From contig DBTN01000050.1 of NCBI GenBank assembly GCA_002307065.1, forward strand, positions 24,489 through 88,488: a stretch of DNA of 64,000 nt, in the 5' to 3' direction. This document shows positions 52,618 through 60,388 of this stretch, one piece after another. Position numbers and translations under genes: made by a program. Under the pieces are notes generated by a model that was not told the origin of the DNA, searched no databases, and was given only the letters and a program-made list of their open reading frames with translations. Source of the DNA: Akkermansiaceae bacterium UBA1315 (lineage in GTDB: Bacteria; Verrucomicrobiota; Verrucomicrobiia; Verrucomicrobiales; Akkermansiaceae). Every line of letters begins with the position of its first letter. Position 1 is the first letter of the stretch.

Positions 52618-53103
52618 ATGAAAAATTGTCTTGTTAAAAAACTGATCGCGGGTCTTATGGCGTCCTTTTTAGGAATCAGCTCGCTTTTTGCCGCCCCATA
52701 CGAAACCGGACAGGCCGTCGAATCATTTAAAGCAGAAGACCAACACGGAACCGCGTTCGAACTGCAGCCTACAAAAACCAAATTTCTCCTCGTCAGCCAC
52801 GATATGGAAACCGGCAAGCGGGCCAATGCAACCCTGACCGGTCTTGGCAAAACATACCTTTCAGACAAAAAGGCGGTATACGTCGCCAATATCGAAGGAA
52901 TGCCAGCGATTGGGCGGATGTTTGCAATTCCCAAGATGAAAAAATACAGCCACCGCATCATCCTCGGTGATGACGCCGCGCTCATCGCCCGTTTTCCACA
53001 GCAGGCGGGTAAAGTAACAGTTCTCACGTTGGTGGGTGGCAAAGTTCAGTCAATCGCCTATTGGAATCCGGGTGCGGAAGCCGTGGCCGATTACCTGAAG
53101 TAA
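52618..53103 (+). CDS. Secreted redoxin-fold-like protein without CxxC
   Basis: This 161-residue protein is read from the ATG at 52618. Its signal peptide (about residues 1-22, LIAGLMASFLGISSLFAA) leads to a thioredoxin-like sequence: VESFKAEDQHGTAFEL, FLLVSHDMETGK, VTVLTLVGGKVQSIAYW. The usual active-site CxxC is absent, so it is unlikely to be an ordinary thiol oxidoreductase. Divergent from the yceI operon and sharing a roughly 100-base upstream region, it may be co-regulated with it. Confidence 0.65.
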   Translation: MKNCLVKKLIAGLMASFLGISSLFAAPYETGQAVESFKAEDQHGTAFELQPTKTKFLLVSHDMETGKRANATLTGLGKTYLSDKKAVYVANIEGMPAIGRMFAIPKMKKYSHRIILGDDAALIARFPQQAGKVTVLTLVGGKVQSIAYWNPGAEAVADYLK

Positions 53104-53176
53104 CCGTTCTCTCATGAGAATTTGATGAGAGACAATGAACCTATCGAATTCTTTTGGTCCACGGACTCTCCTCCGG

Positions 53177-54127
53177 TCAGACTCGCCACATTTCTCCGAT
53201 TTCTCCTGTCACAAACACGTCAGGAGAAATCGACAACCGTTTTAGTTCCTCTGCGAGTCGGATGGGAGGCTCTCCCATCGGTTCATCCGTCAGTGAAAAG
53301 GTTCCCCAGTGCATGCCCACGGCTTTTTTGCATCGAGCATCCACAAATGCCATCACGGCTTCCTCCGGATTCATGTGCATCGGCTTCATGATGGATCGGG
53401 GCTGGTAGGCACCAATGGGTACCATCGCAAAATCAATGGGCCCAAAACGTTCACCAATCTCACGAAACGCCGGGCAATAACCACTGTCTCCGGCGTGCCA
53501 GATTTTTGACCCACCGGACTCTAACAGCCAGCCACACCAATGCCCCACATTCCGATCAAACGGCGTCCGGGCAGTGAAATGTTGAGCCGGGGTGGACGTG
53601 AGCGTGATCCGGTCGTTCAGCCTCATTTCCCCATACCACGCAAGCTCGGCAACCGGCCGAGAAAGCTTTTTGGCAAGCCATTTGGAATGCCCCTCCGCAA
53701 TCACTATCTGCGTCTTCCCCGGCATTTTCAGCAAACCCTTTAAATCCAAATGATCGTAGTGCGAGTGCGTCAAAAGCACCACATCGATCTCCGGAAGCTC
53801 TTCCCATCCGCAGGAATAAGAGGCTTTCCTCCGAAGCGATGATATCGGAATTGGTGAGCAATAATCGGAAAAGATGGGATCGATCAGAATCGACGCACCA
53901 AATCCCTGAACGAGAAAAGACGCGTGACCCAGCCATACCACTCTCCAACCGGTTGCCGGAGGATTTGCGATCTGAGCGCGGACGACCGGTCTGCAACCGG
54001 CAGGTACATCGGGCGCCTCAGGAATGACCGCCACCTCTTGCGGGCCCAGACCCCATTTCCATTTTAAAATATCCCAAATGTCGTGCCGTTCATGAGTCCA
54101 TGGATTGCTATAACGTTTTCTGGACAT
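53177..54127 (-). CDS. Metallo-beta-lactamase-fold hydrolase (NAPE-PLD/RomA-like)
   Basis: This 316-residue protein is read from the ATG at 54127, with an alternative 19 codons upstream. The zinc motif HSHYDHLD (residues about 121-128), the later HAGDSGYCP and a final MHWGTFSLTDEP carry the metal-binding residues of the NAPE-PLD branch. N-terminal WVRWLGHASF-type context (VVWLGHASFLVQG) and the DPIFSDYCSPI turn also match. Family members hydrolyse phosphodiesters or lactones, and the substrate here is unknown. No membrane segment is visible. Confidence 0.88.
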   Translation of the reverse strand: MSRKRYSNPWTHERHDIWDILKWKWGLGPQEVAVIPEAPDVPAGCRPVVRAQIANPPATGWRVVWLGHASFLVQGFGASILIDPIFSDYCSPIPISSLRRKASYSCGWEELPEIDVVLLTHSHYDHLDLKGLLKMPGKTQIVIAEGHSKWLAKKLSRPVAELAWYGEMRLNDRITLTSTPAQHFTARTPFDRNVGHWCGWLLESGGSKIWHAGDSGYCPAFREIGERFGPIDFAMVPIGAYQPRSIMKPMHMNPEEAVMAFVDARCKKAVGMHWGTFSLTDEPMGEPPIRLAEELKRLSISPDVFVTGEIGEMWRV

Positions 54128-54154
54128 ATCGGTTCGAGGCGACGCAACAAAACA

Positions 54155-54448
54155 ATGGCTCCAACGAAGGAAACACTCGCACAAAAGATGCGGAGAGTTT
54201 CCGAAATCGCAAGCTCATGCTTTTTTCCTTTTGAAAAAATCAGACAGATCGCCGATCCCGCCCAAGGGGAAAGGATTGATCTTAACGGAGCGCAGGCTTT
54301 AGCCGACGTGTCCAAATTGCTTGCTGCTGCAGAAAAAATCGGGCGTGACCGGAGGATCCATAAGCATCACCCAGTCGATCAAATGACGACATCCCATGCC
54401 TCCGTAACGAATCCGCTTCAGCGCCAAGTGAATAAACATCATCAATGA
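54155..54448 (+). CDS. Possible small hypothetical protein
   Basis: A 97-residue frame opens at the ATG at 54155 (MAPTKETLAQKMRRVSEIASSC). It has an amphipathic, helix-rich composition and no recognised domain. It begins just upstream of the MBL gene start and includes the second copy of the 17-base dispersed repeat, which argues that part of the frame may be chance. A longer ATG upstream overlaps the MBL gene. This is a low-confidence gene call. Confidence 0.35.
   Translation: MAPTKETLAQKMRRVSEIASSCFFPFEKIRQIADPAQGERIDLNGAQALADVSKLLAAAEKIGRDRRIHKHHPVDQMTTSHASVTNPLQRQVNKHHQ
54284..54300 (+). repeat. 17-base dispersed repeat, copy 2
   Basis: AACGGAGCGCAGGCTTT is identical to 6973-6989, which is 47 kb away. 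A chance 17-base match in 64 kb of this composition is unlikely, so a dispersed repeat family is the simplest reading. Confidence 0.4.
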
Positions 54449-54505
54449 GTTAACCCTCAAAAAATCACACAGCTCTAAATTTCAACCTTCCACTTCACGC
54501 CGTCA

Positions 54506-57500
54506 TCACGGGGTTGAGATTAACAACCTGACGAAGAAGTTGCTGGCTCCTTGAGTAGGCACGGAAGCGCTCATTTGATAATACGTTCCCTCATCACTTA
54601 CAACCGTAGGAGTAATGCCCGTATCAATCCAAGTAACGAGATCGGTTGTAGATTGAATGGTCGCTGTTGTACCTGTGAGGTTTTTGGCCATTCGGTAATT
54701 TAGAACGACCGTATCCGAACTTTCGAATACCACATTCACCATGCCCGGCGCATCACTCACAGAAGCCGAGCTACCGAGGAAATATTCCAATTGATTCGAA
54801 TAGCCGTCAGCATCCGGGTCAGCATCCATTCCAATGACCAGTGCGCTGGTCTGACCAGGGAATGCCTCAGCAATCCATTCGTCAAAGGACTGCAGCGGCT
54901 CGGCACTGTCACCGACAGGTACCACGTTTTCCGGAGTGATCGAAGGATTGGTGAGATTAAACAATTCAGATACCTGCGATGCTCCCAGGGCTGCATTGAA
55001 TAGACGGAAATCGTCGATGGTACCGTCCAAATAAGGATCCCCTGACGACGATCTGCCGATCCAATTCTGTGTCGTGACCCCAAGGCTGGAAGGACGGTTC
55101 GTCATCGTGGTGCTGGTCGCGACGACCGACCCATTCACATACATCGTCGCCGTGTTGCCAGAAAGGGTCACCACGACGTGTGTCCATACCCCTGGAGTGA
55201 ACTGAACCGTGGAGGGAGCCTCCAAATTTTTTCCATTACCATTCACACGAAGTCCAAACCGGACCACCCCCCCTGCGGTTTTTGGCGTGAAATACATGCT
55301 GTTCTGCGTGGTGCCGGTGCTGAAGTCAAACACGCGAGCCCACGTTGAAAGGCTGTTGAGATTCGCCCAAAACGCGATACTGAAATCACTAAGACCACTG
55401 ACCAGCCCCGACGGCAATGAGGCATATTGAGCGGAGGTGCTGGTGAGTTTGAGCGCTCCGTCAACCACGGCATTGCTACCGTTCACCCAAGTCGGGCTGT
55501 TGATCAATGCCGCAGACCAACCATTGCCGCTTGAATCGGCAGCGGTGGTTCCTTGACCTTCGTCAAACGTCAAATACGCGATCGTCGGCCCGGCGGTCGC
55601 TGTGAATTCAGAGCTGGAGCTTACACCCGCCCCGTTGACAGCACTTATCACATAATAATAAGTGGCATTGCTTTCTAAGCCTAGATCCACATAAGCAGTC
55701 TCCGTCAATCCCGCAGCAATCGTGGTGTAAGGCCCACCGGAAGTCGACGCCCGTTCAATCGTGTAAGAAGAAGCATCTGCGGAAGCCGTCCACGAAAGCT
55801 GGATCTGTCCAGATGAACCGGCGGTGGTGATCAACCCGGTTGGGTTGGCAGGCAGCGTATCGATGGGAGCAAGCGTGCAGTTCAACACGGGATGATAAGC
55901 GGGAACGTCAGAGTCCTTTGAATGAAAGCCGATGTAAGTCGCCGTATTGTTCGAATCATAAATTTTGAAGGAAAGCACCTGGTCTCCCGCCGCCTCGCTC
56001 AACACACTGCTTGTCAAGCTGATCGATGTCTGAGTGCCCACGGTATAACCGGAAACCGCGGCGAGCACCGTGCCTGAACCTACCGGCTGATTGTTCCAGG
56101 TGACGCCCGATTCTGTCCAGCTGTCATCCGTTATCAGTTCATAAGTTAAAATCCGATTTGCATCCACCTGGTTAGGAGTCAGCTGCAGAACGGCACTCTG
56201 GACGGTCGACAGAGCGCTCAGATCAAATTTCATGAATGTGTTTCGGTTGTAGTCGGAGTTCGTCACTCCGTCGGCTTTGACACTCAAGTTTCGATCGTTT
56301 CCGAAATTACCGTCCACACTTTGACCATCGCGAGCAAACGTATCTGCGACCGGTTTAAGAAATACGGTCGAAGGAGTTACCGAACTCGCAGTAGAACTAT
56401 TTACCCCTTCGCCGTTTTCGTTTACGGCTGAGATCTGATAGTAATAAGTCTTTCCCGGGTAAAGGTCGTTGTTGGTATAAGATCCGCCGATCACACCCGT
56501 TGCGATCGTCGTGTAGGGACCGCTGCTGGAAAGCGACCGCTTCACCTGATAACTCAATGCACCCAGAGATTCCGTCCACGACAGCTGCACCTGATTGAAA
56601 GCCACTGCCACTGCCGTTACAGACGTGGGTGCGGCAGGAGGACCGGTTGGCCGGGTCAAGGCCGCAAGCTCCACGCTGTCAGGACTTTCGCCGATCGTAT
56701 TAACGGCACTGACGACATAGTAGTAAGTGGTCAGTTGCGACAATCCAGTATCGGTATAAGACGTAGTGCTTACGCCTGTTGCGATCGTCGTATACGGCCC
56801 ACCGCTCACCGTGGAGCGCTTGACATGATAGCTGTTCGTTCCCGGAGCTGCGGCCCAAGATAGTGCAAGTGTGGATGGCGTGGCCGAAGCAACAGAAAGC
56901 GCCAAGGGCATAAACGGTTTCGAACCCGTCTGCCATGGCGTCCCCCCGATCACTTCCATGCTGTCAATGTTCGGCAATCCGCCCGAAGTGACGGACTGAA
57001 GCTTGAGACCGCCGACGCCCGCCTGGACATAGGCATACACCGTAACATAATCCCATGAAGAAAGAGAGCCGGTCGACGGGAAGCTAATGTTTGAGGCCAC
57101 ATCCACGCCGTTAACGGTAAGACTTGCCATCGCGTCAGTCGTCGAAGCATAGCGGAAAGTGAACGATTTGATATCCGAGGCATCAAAATCTAAGGTCCAG
57201 TTTACCCCAGCACCTGTGGAATCGTTCGTATTGGCATAGCCCGTTCCCACATAACCGGTCTCAGAACTCTCAATCGTTCCGTCAACCCCGCTGAACCCCG
57301 ACTGATTTTCCTGAATCACGGTGCCACTTCCATAAACGGTCGGCACGACCACGATATGATCAAAGTAAATCGGAGTGGTGCGCGTGGCGGTTGCCCGGAA
57401 CTCGATGATGTTTTGACCGGCATTCAGGGAAATGGATTGTTTGTTAATGGCCCATTGATTCAACTCAGGGGTCTGCACAAAGGTAGGAGTCGCAACTTTC

Positions 57501-59617
57501 GTCCCGTTCACGTAGAGATCAACAGAACTGATATCCGCACCGGTTACGGTATATCTTGTTTCCAAGCGATAAACCCCGGCAGCAAGAACGGTGACCGTGT
57601 CGCGGACCGCAGCAGCGGCGTTCGTTCCCAAATTCACATAACCCTGCCCCGTATAGTTTCGAATACTGCCGTAGTGCCCAGCAGCCGTAATCCCAGAAAT
57701 GTTTTTATAATCAAAACACTCCCCTTCATACTGCAAGGCCCCGGTGTAGGTCGGCGGATCCGTAGGAGCAATCAGAGTGGCTGGAGTGTAAGCGGTCAAA
57801 CGCCCGGTACCGGCACCGGAACAATTCACGGTGATATCAAGCGGACCGTTATGTTCAACCGTAAGGGTAAATACTCCATCCGCCCAACTCTCCGTCACCA
57901 CTGGCTCGACGGCCTGGGAGTTTCCACGGTTGACGTAGGACCAGGTGGGCTGGGTGGTCGCACCATAGATGGCAATCGTGTCAATTTTCGGGGTAGAATC
58001 AAATTCGTTGTCATAATTGTTCAGGTAATAAGTCACCTGATCGGCGTATTCCTTCATCACTCCCGCGGTGTAGCTGGAGAGAGTCAATTCCGTTCTTTCC
58101 GCGGTATTGTATTTAAAAGGAATGCTCCCACTCGCCGTTTGCGCGGTCTTGTAAGGATTGTAAACCACCCACGCATTTTCATGCCGGCCCGCATAGATAT
58201 CTCCCGTGTATTCCTCGGGGAAAGCGGCATTCATTTCTTCCTGCTTGCTGGCAATCGTTGGCCAACGACTAGCATAAGCGGATTTGTTGATCTTGAAGTC
58301 AAACGAATTGGCCGGAGCATCGTCCAACCGATAAACCGTCGGGATGGTCGGATAACGCCCAGTTTTTTTGAAAAACGTATTGTTATACTCATAGTTGCCA
58401 TCTCCATCCATGCGATACAACCCTTCAAACAAAGTTTGCGGTGAACTGTACTTGTCATTATCACTACCGGTTGCGATATCTTGGACGATCACATATTTGG
58501 TACGATCAATGACCTCCTGACGGCTCGGAATACGCACCGTTCCGTCGAGGATTTTACGAAAAATATCCACGCTCGTATTTTGAAACTGCGGATAAGTGGT
58601 CCAGCGCCGTGCCCGGTAGCCATTATCTACATTTTCGTCGCTCAGTCCTTGGAAACACTGAGTCCAGATTAACTCCGGCCCGTCAATGACCGTCTGCCCG
58701 GTGAGCATGATGTGCTCAAGATGCGGAGCTCCTCCGGTAGCCAGTGTGAAATTTTGGTGCACTCCCGTCGCATCCGTCCATCCCGATGAATCATAGCGGA
58801 TGCCGTAATTCCCAGAGTAGCCGGAAAGATACGCCCCCAAACAAAGACTCTCCATATCCGACTGGAATCCACCCTGGGTATACTTCTCACAGAGAATATA
58901 ATTTTCCGTGTAATTCCGACAAGCTGCGGCAAACGCCGCGCTGCGTTTCACTTGCCCTAATGGATTGATACTCTGCCCCCACTGGTTCCAACACATGCTC
59001 ACCACCAAATAGCCGCCATATTTGTTGGAAAGCTCCAGCAACCTGGCAAAAAGGTCCATCCGATCAACCCATCGCGGCGAAAGCGCGTCGTTCGGGTCGT
59101 CAAAACCCCAGAACTGCTCCGCATAGTTGAAACCAATAAAATTCGGGTAATTCCGGTAAAACTCCTCATAAACCGAAAGATCAAACTCCGACAAATGCTG
59201 GTAGCCCCCGCTCGATTGTTGGAGCATCACCCACATTTTGTTCTGCGCACAAGTTCTCACCCACGACTTCGCTGCTTCATATGCATATTCAGACACCCGA
59301 AACTGACTCGTGGTCGTATCGTGACTGACCGACATCGAGACGTTAATCACAACGTAAGGCCGGATATCCAACGGAATCAGATCGATGATCTTTTGAGGAT
59401 CTGGATAGTTCCACGCATCAATGTGTACGAGCCACATCGGCTGATTCGGGGAAACCGGTCGGCGCAGTGGTGCAGCGTCCGCTCTCTCGCCCAAGAACGC
59501 CAGCGACACAAAAAGTAACAAAATCACCGAATACAACGCCCGGTGCAACACTCCGACACACCAAGTGACACGACACACGTCGAATATGAATTTACGGAGA
59601 TTTTTCATGGATTTCAT
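54506..59617 (-). CDS. Secreted multidomain GH98 glycosidase
   Basis: This 1703-residue protein has a signal/anchor at about residues 25-48, then a GH98 catalytic domain (about 50-390) opening RRPVSPNQPMWLVHIDAWNYPDP. It contains SSGG and NYAEQFWGFDDP (E167), ESLCLGAYLSGYSGNYGIRYD and a GH98 C-terminal part to about 620. Then come two CBM35/6-like carbohydrate-binding modules (about 640-900), two fibronectin III domains, a DNRLRE-like beta domain, a third fibronectin III domain, a LamG/concanavalin-like domain, and a final segment with DADPDADGYSNQLEYFLG. GH98 enzymes are known as endo-beta-galactosidases on blood-group glycans or as endo-xylanases. The target here is unknown. ACCGGT density is about half that of the core. 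Confidence 0.9.
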   Translation of the reverse strand: MKSMKNLRKFIFDVCRVTWCVGVLHRALYSVILLLFVSLAFLGERADAAPLRRPVSPNQPMWLVHIDAWNYPDPQKIIDLIPLDIRPYVVINVSMSVSHDTTTSQFRVSEYAYEAAKSWVRTCAQNKMWVMLQQSSGGYQHLSEFDLSVYEEFYRNYPNFIGFNYAEQFWGFDDPNDALSPRWVDRMDLFARLLELSNKYGGYLVVSMCWNQWGQSINPLGQVKRSAAFAAACRNYTENYILCEKYTQGGFQSDMESLCLGAYLSGYSGNYGIRYDSSGWTDATGVHQNFTLATGGAPHLEHIMLTGQTVIDGPELIWTQCFQGLSDENVDNGYRARRWTTYPQFQNTSVDIFRKILDGTVRIPSRQEVIDRTKYVIVQDIATGSDNDKYSSPQTLFEGLYRMDGDGNYEYNNTFFKKTGRYPTIPTVYRLDDAPANSFDFKINKSAYASRWPTIASKQEEMNAAFPEEYTGDIYAGRHENAWVVYNPYKTAQTASGSIPFKYNTAERTELTLSSYTAGVMKEYADQVTYYLNNYDNEFDSTPKIDTIAIYGATTQPTWSYVNRGNSQAVEPVVTESWADGVFTLTVEHNGPLDITVNCSGAGTGRLTAYTPATLIAPTDPPTYTGALQYEGECFDYKNISGITAAGHYGSIRNYTGQGYVNLGTNAAAAVRDTVTVLAAGVYRLETRYTVTGADISSVDLYVNGTKVATPTFVQTPELNQWAINKQSISLNAGQNIIEFRATATRTTPIYFDHIVVVPTVYGSGTVIQENQSGFSGVDGTIESSETGYVGTGYANTNDSTGAGVNWTLDFDASDIKSFTFRYASTTDAMASLTVNGVDVASNISFPSTGSLSSWDYVTVYAYVQAGVGGLKLQSVTSGGLPNIDSMEVIGGTPWQTGSKPFMPLALSVASATPSTLALSWAAAPGTNSYHVKRSTVSGGPYTTIATGVSTTSYTDTGLSQLTTYYYVVSAVNTIGESPDSVELAALTRPTGPPAAPTSVTAVAVAFNQVQLSWTESLGALSYQVKRSLSSSGPYTTIATGVIGGSYTNNDLYPGKTYYYQISAVNENGEGVNSSTASSVTPSTVFLKPVADTFARDGQSVDGNFGNDRNLSVKADGVTNSDYNRNTFMKFDLSALSTVQSAVLQLTPNQVDANRILTYELITDDSWTESGVTWNNQPVGSGTVLAAVSGYTVGTQTSISLTSSVLSEAAGDQVLSFKIYDSNNTATYIGFHSKDSDVPAYHPVLNCTLAPIDTLPANPTGLITTAGSSGQIQLSWTASADASSYTIERASTSGGPYTTIAAGLTETAYVDLGLESNATYYYVISAVNGAGVSSSSEFTATAGPTIAYLTFDEGQGTTAADSSGNGWSAALINSPTWVNGSNAVVDGALKLTSTSAQYASLPSGLVSGLSDFSIAFWANLNSLSTWARVFDFSTGTTQNSMYFTPKTAGGVVRFGLRVNGNGKNLEAPSTVQFTPGVWTHVVVTLSGNTATMYVNGSVVATSTTMTNRPSSLGVTTQNWIGRSSSGDPYLDGTIDDFRLFNAALGASQVSELFNLTNPSITPENVVPVGDSAEPLQSFDEWIAEAFPGQTSALVIGMDADPDADGYSNQLEYFLGSSASVSDAPGMVNVVFESSDTVVLNYRMAKNLTGTTATIQSTTDLVTWIDTGITPTVVSDEGTYYQMSASVPTQGASNFFVRLLISTP

Positions 59618-59819
59618 TATTTAAAAGAAAATTTTTTCCGTGCGCACCAGACAATTCTTCGTCCGCTTATCCATAAAATGAGTGATCCCTGTATCTACAA
59701 GGTTTAGGAGCGTCTTTAACTCAAACTCCAGAGACAGCATACTCCATTTAAGGCCGAATATGACACATTATATTAGACCCAATTTCAAAGACTATGATTT
59801 AAACGAAAATTTTAAATTT

Positions 59820-60279
59820 CGGGTAATGGATCGACGAGCCCTTCCCGACCTACCGTTGCCGATGGACCTCGTACGTAACACAGTGTGGCACGCCAAACGG
59901 TTCCGGACGCTCAACATTTTCAACGAAGGAGTCAGGGAAGCACTGGCCCTCGAAGTGGACACCTCCCTGCTCGCCAAGCGTGCCGTCCGGGTGCTCGAAC
60001 CACTCCGGGAAGGCCGCGGGCCGCCCTGCCAGATCCGCGTCGGCAACGGCCCGAATTCATCTCTGCAAAGCTCCACTACATGCAGCCGGGAAAGCCGACG
60101 CAGAAAGCCTATATCGAACGCTTAATGGCAACGTCCGCCCCGAGATGCTGCAAGCCCATCTCTTCGGTTCACTCGACGAGGCGCGCGAACACATTCACCA
60201 GCAGCTCATCAGCTACAACGAGGAGCGCCCGGATGAATCGCTGGGGAACATCCCTCCAGCCCTTTTCCGCCAATCATAA
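59820..60279 (+). pseudogene. Decayed IS3-family transposase (orfB fragment)
   Basis: Three frames in sequence each encode part of an IS2/IS3-type integrase core: GVREALALEVDTSLLAKRAVRVLE and IRVGNGP (frame of 59682), PEFISAKLHYMQPGKPTQKAYIERL (frame of 59885), and LFGSLDEAREHIHQQLISYNEERPDESLGNIPPALFRQ (frame of 59980). Joined, they match the last third of an intact orfB. At least two frameshifts separate them, so the gene is dead. The element explains the 59618-60388 gap; no terminal inverted repeats were identified and 59618-59819 contains nothing recognisable. Confidence 0.85.
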
Positions 60280-60388
60280 ACCAAAACAGAAAGGTCTCCG
60301 ATCTAAAGTCTCAAAAACGCAATCAGCCATCACAAAAAGGCAACATGCCATCAGCGCGGCGAATGGGAGTTAAATAGGCTGTCGAGAC

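Larger units (their letters stand above)
12600..54500. repeat. High-density iterated palindrome ACCGGT
   Basis: I counted about 91 copies in these 41.9 kb (2.2 per kb) and roughly 105 in the window; base composition predicts about 20 in the window. Both coding and non-coding DNA carry it, in all frames, encoding Thr-Gly, x-Pro-Val, or Tyr/His/Asn/Asp-Arg. The neighbouring accessory island (7.2-12.5 kb) has none. The count is by eye, so individual copies may be missed, but the excess is far beyond that error. Confidence 0.8.

Noticed and set aside
54506..56700. Periodic similarity in the GH98 3' half, considered as a CRISPR or tandem DNA repeat
   Set aside because: The periodicity comes from fibronectin III domains about 270 bases apart with diverged sequence; there are no short identical repeats with unique spacers.
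57356..58444. Plus-strand open frame (362 codons) inside the GH98 gene
   Set aside because: Antisense to conserved GH98 catalytic and C-terminal sequence; no domain signal.
59682..60125. Plus-strand frame of 147 codons taken as an independent gene
   Set aside because: Its middle encodes a piece of the IS3 transposase and it runs out of frame soon after; it is part of the pseudogene.
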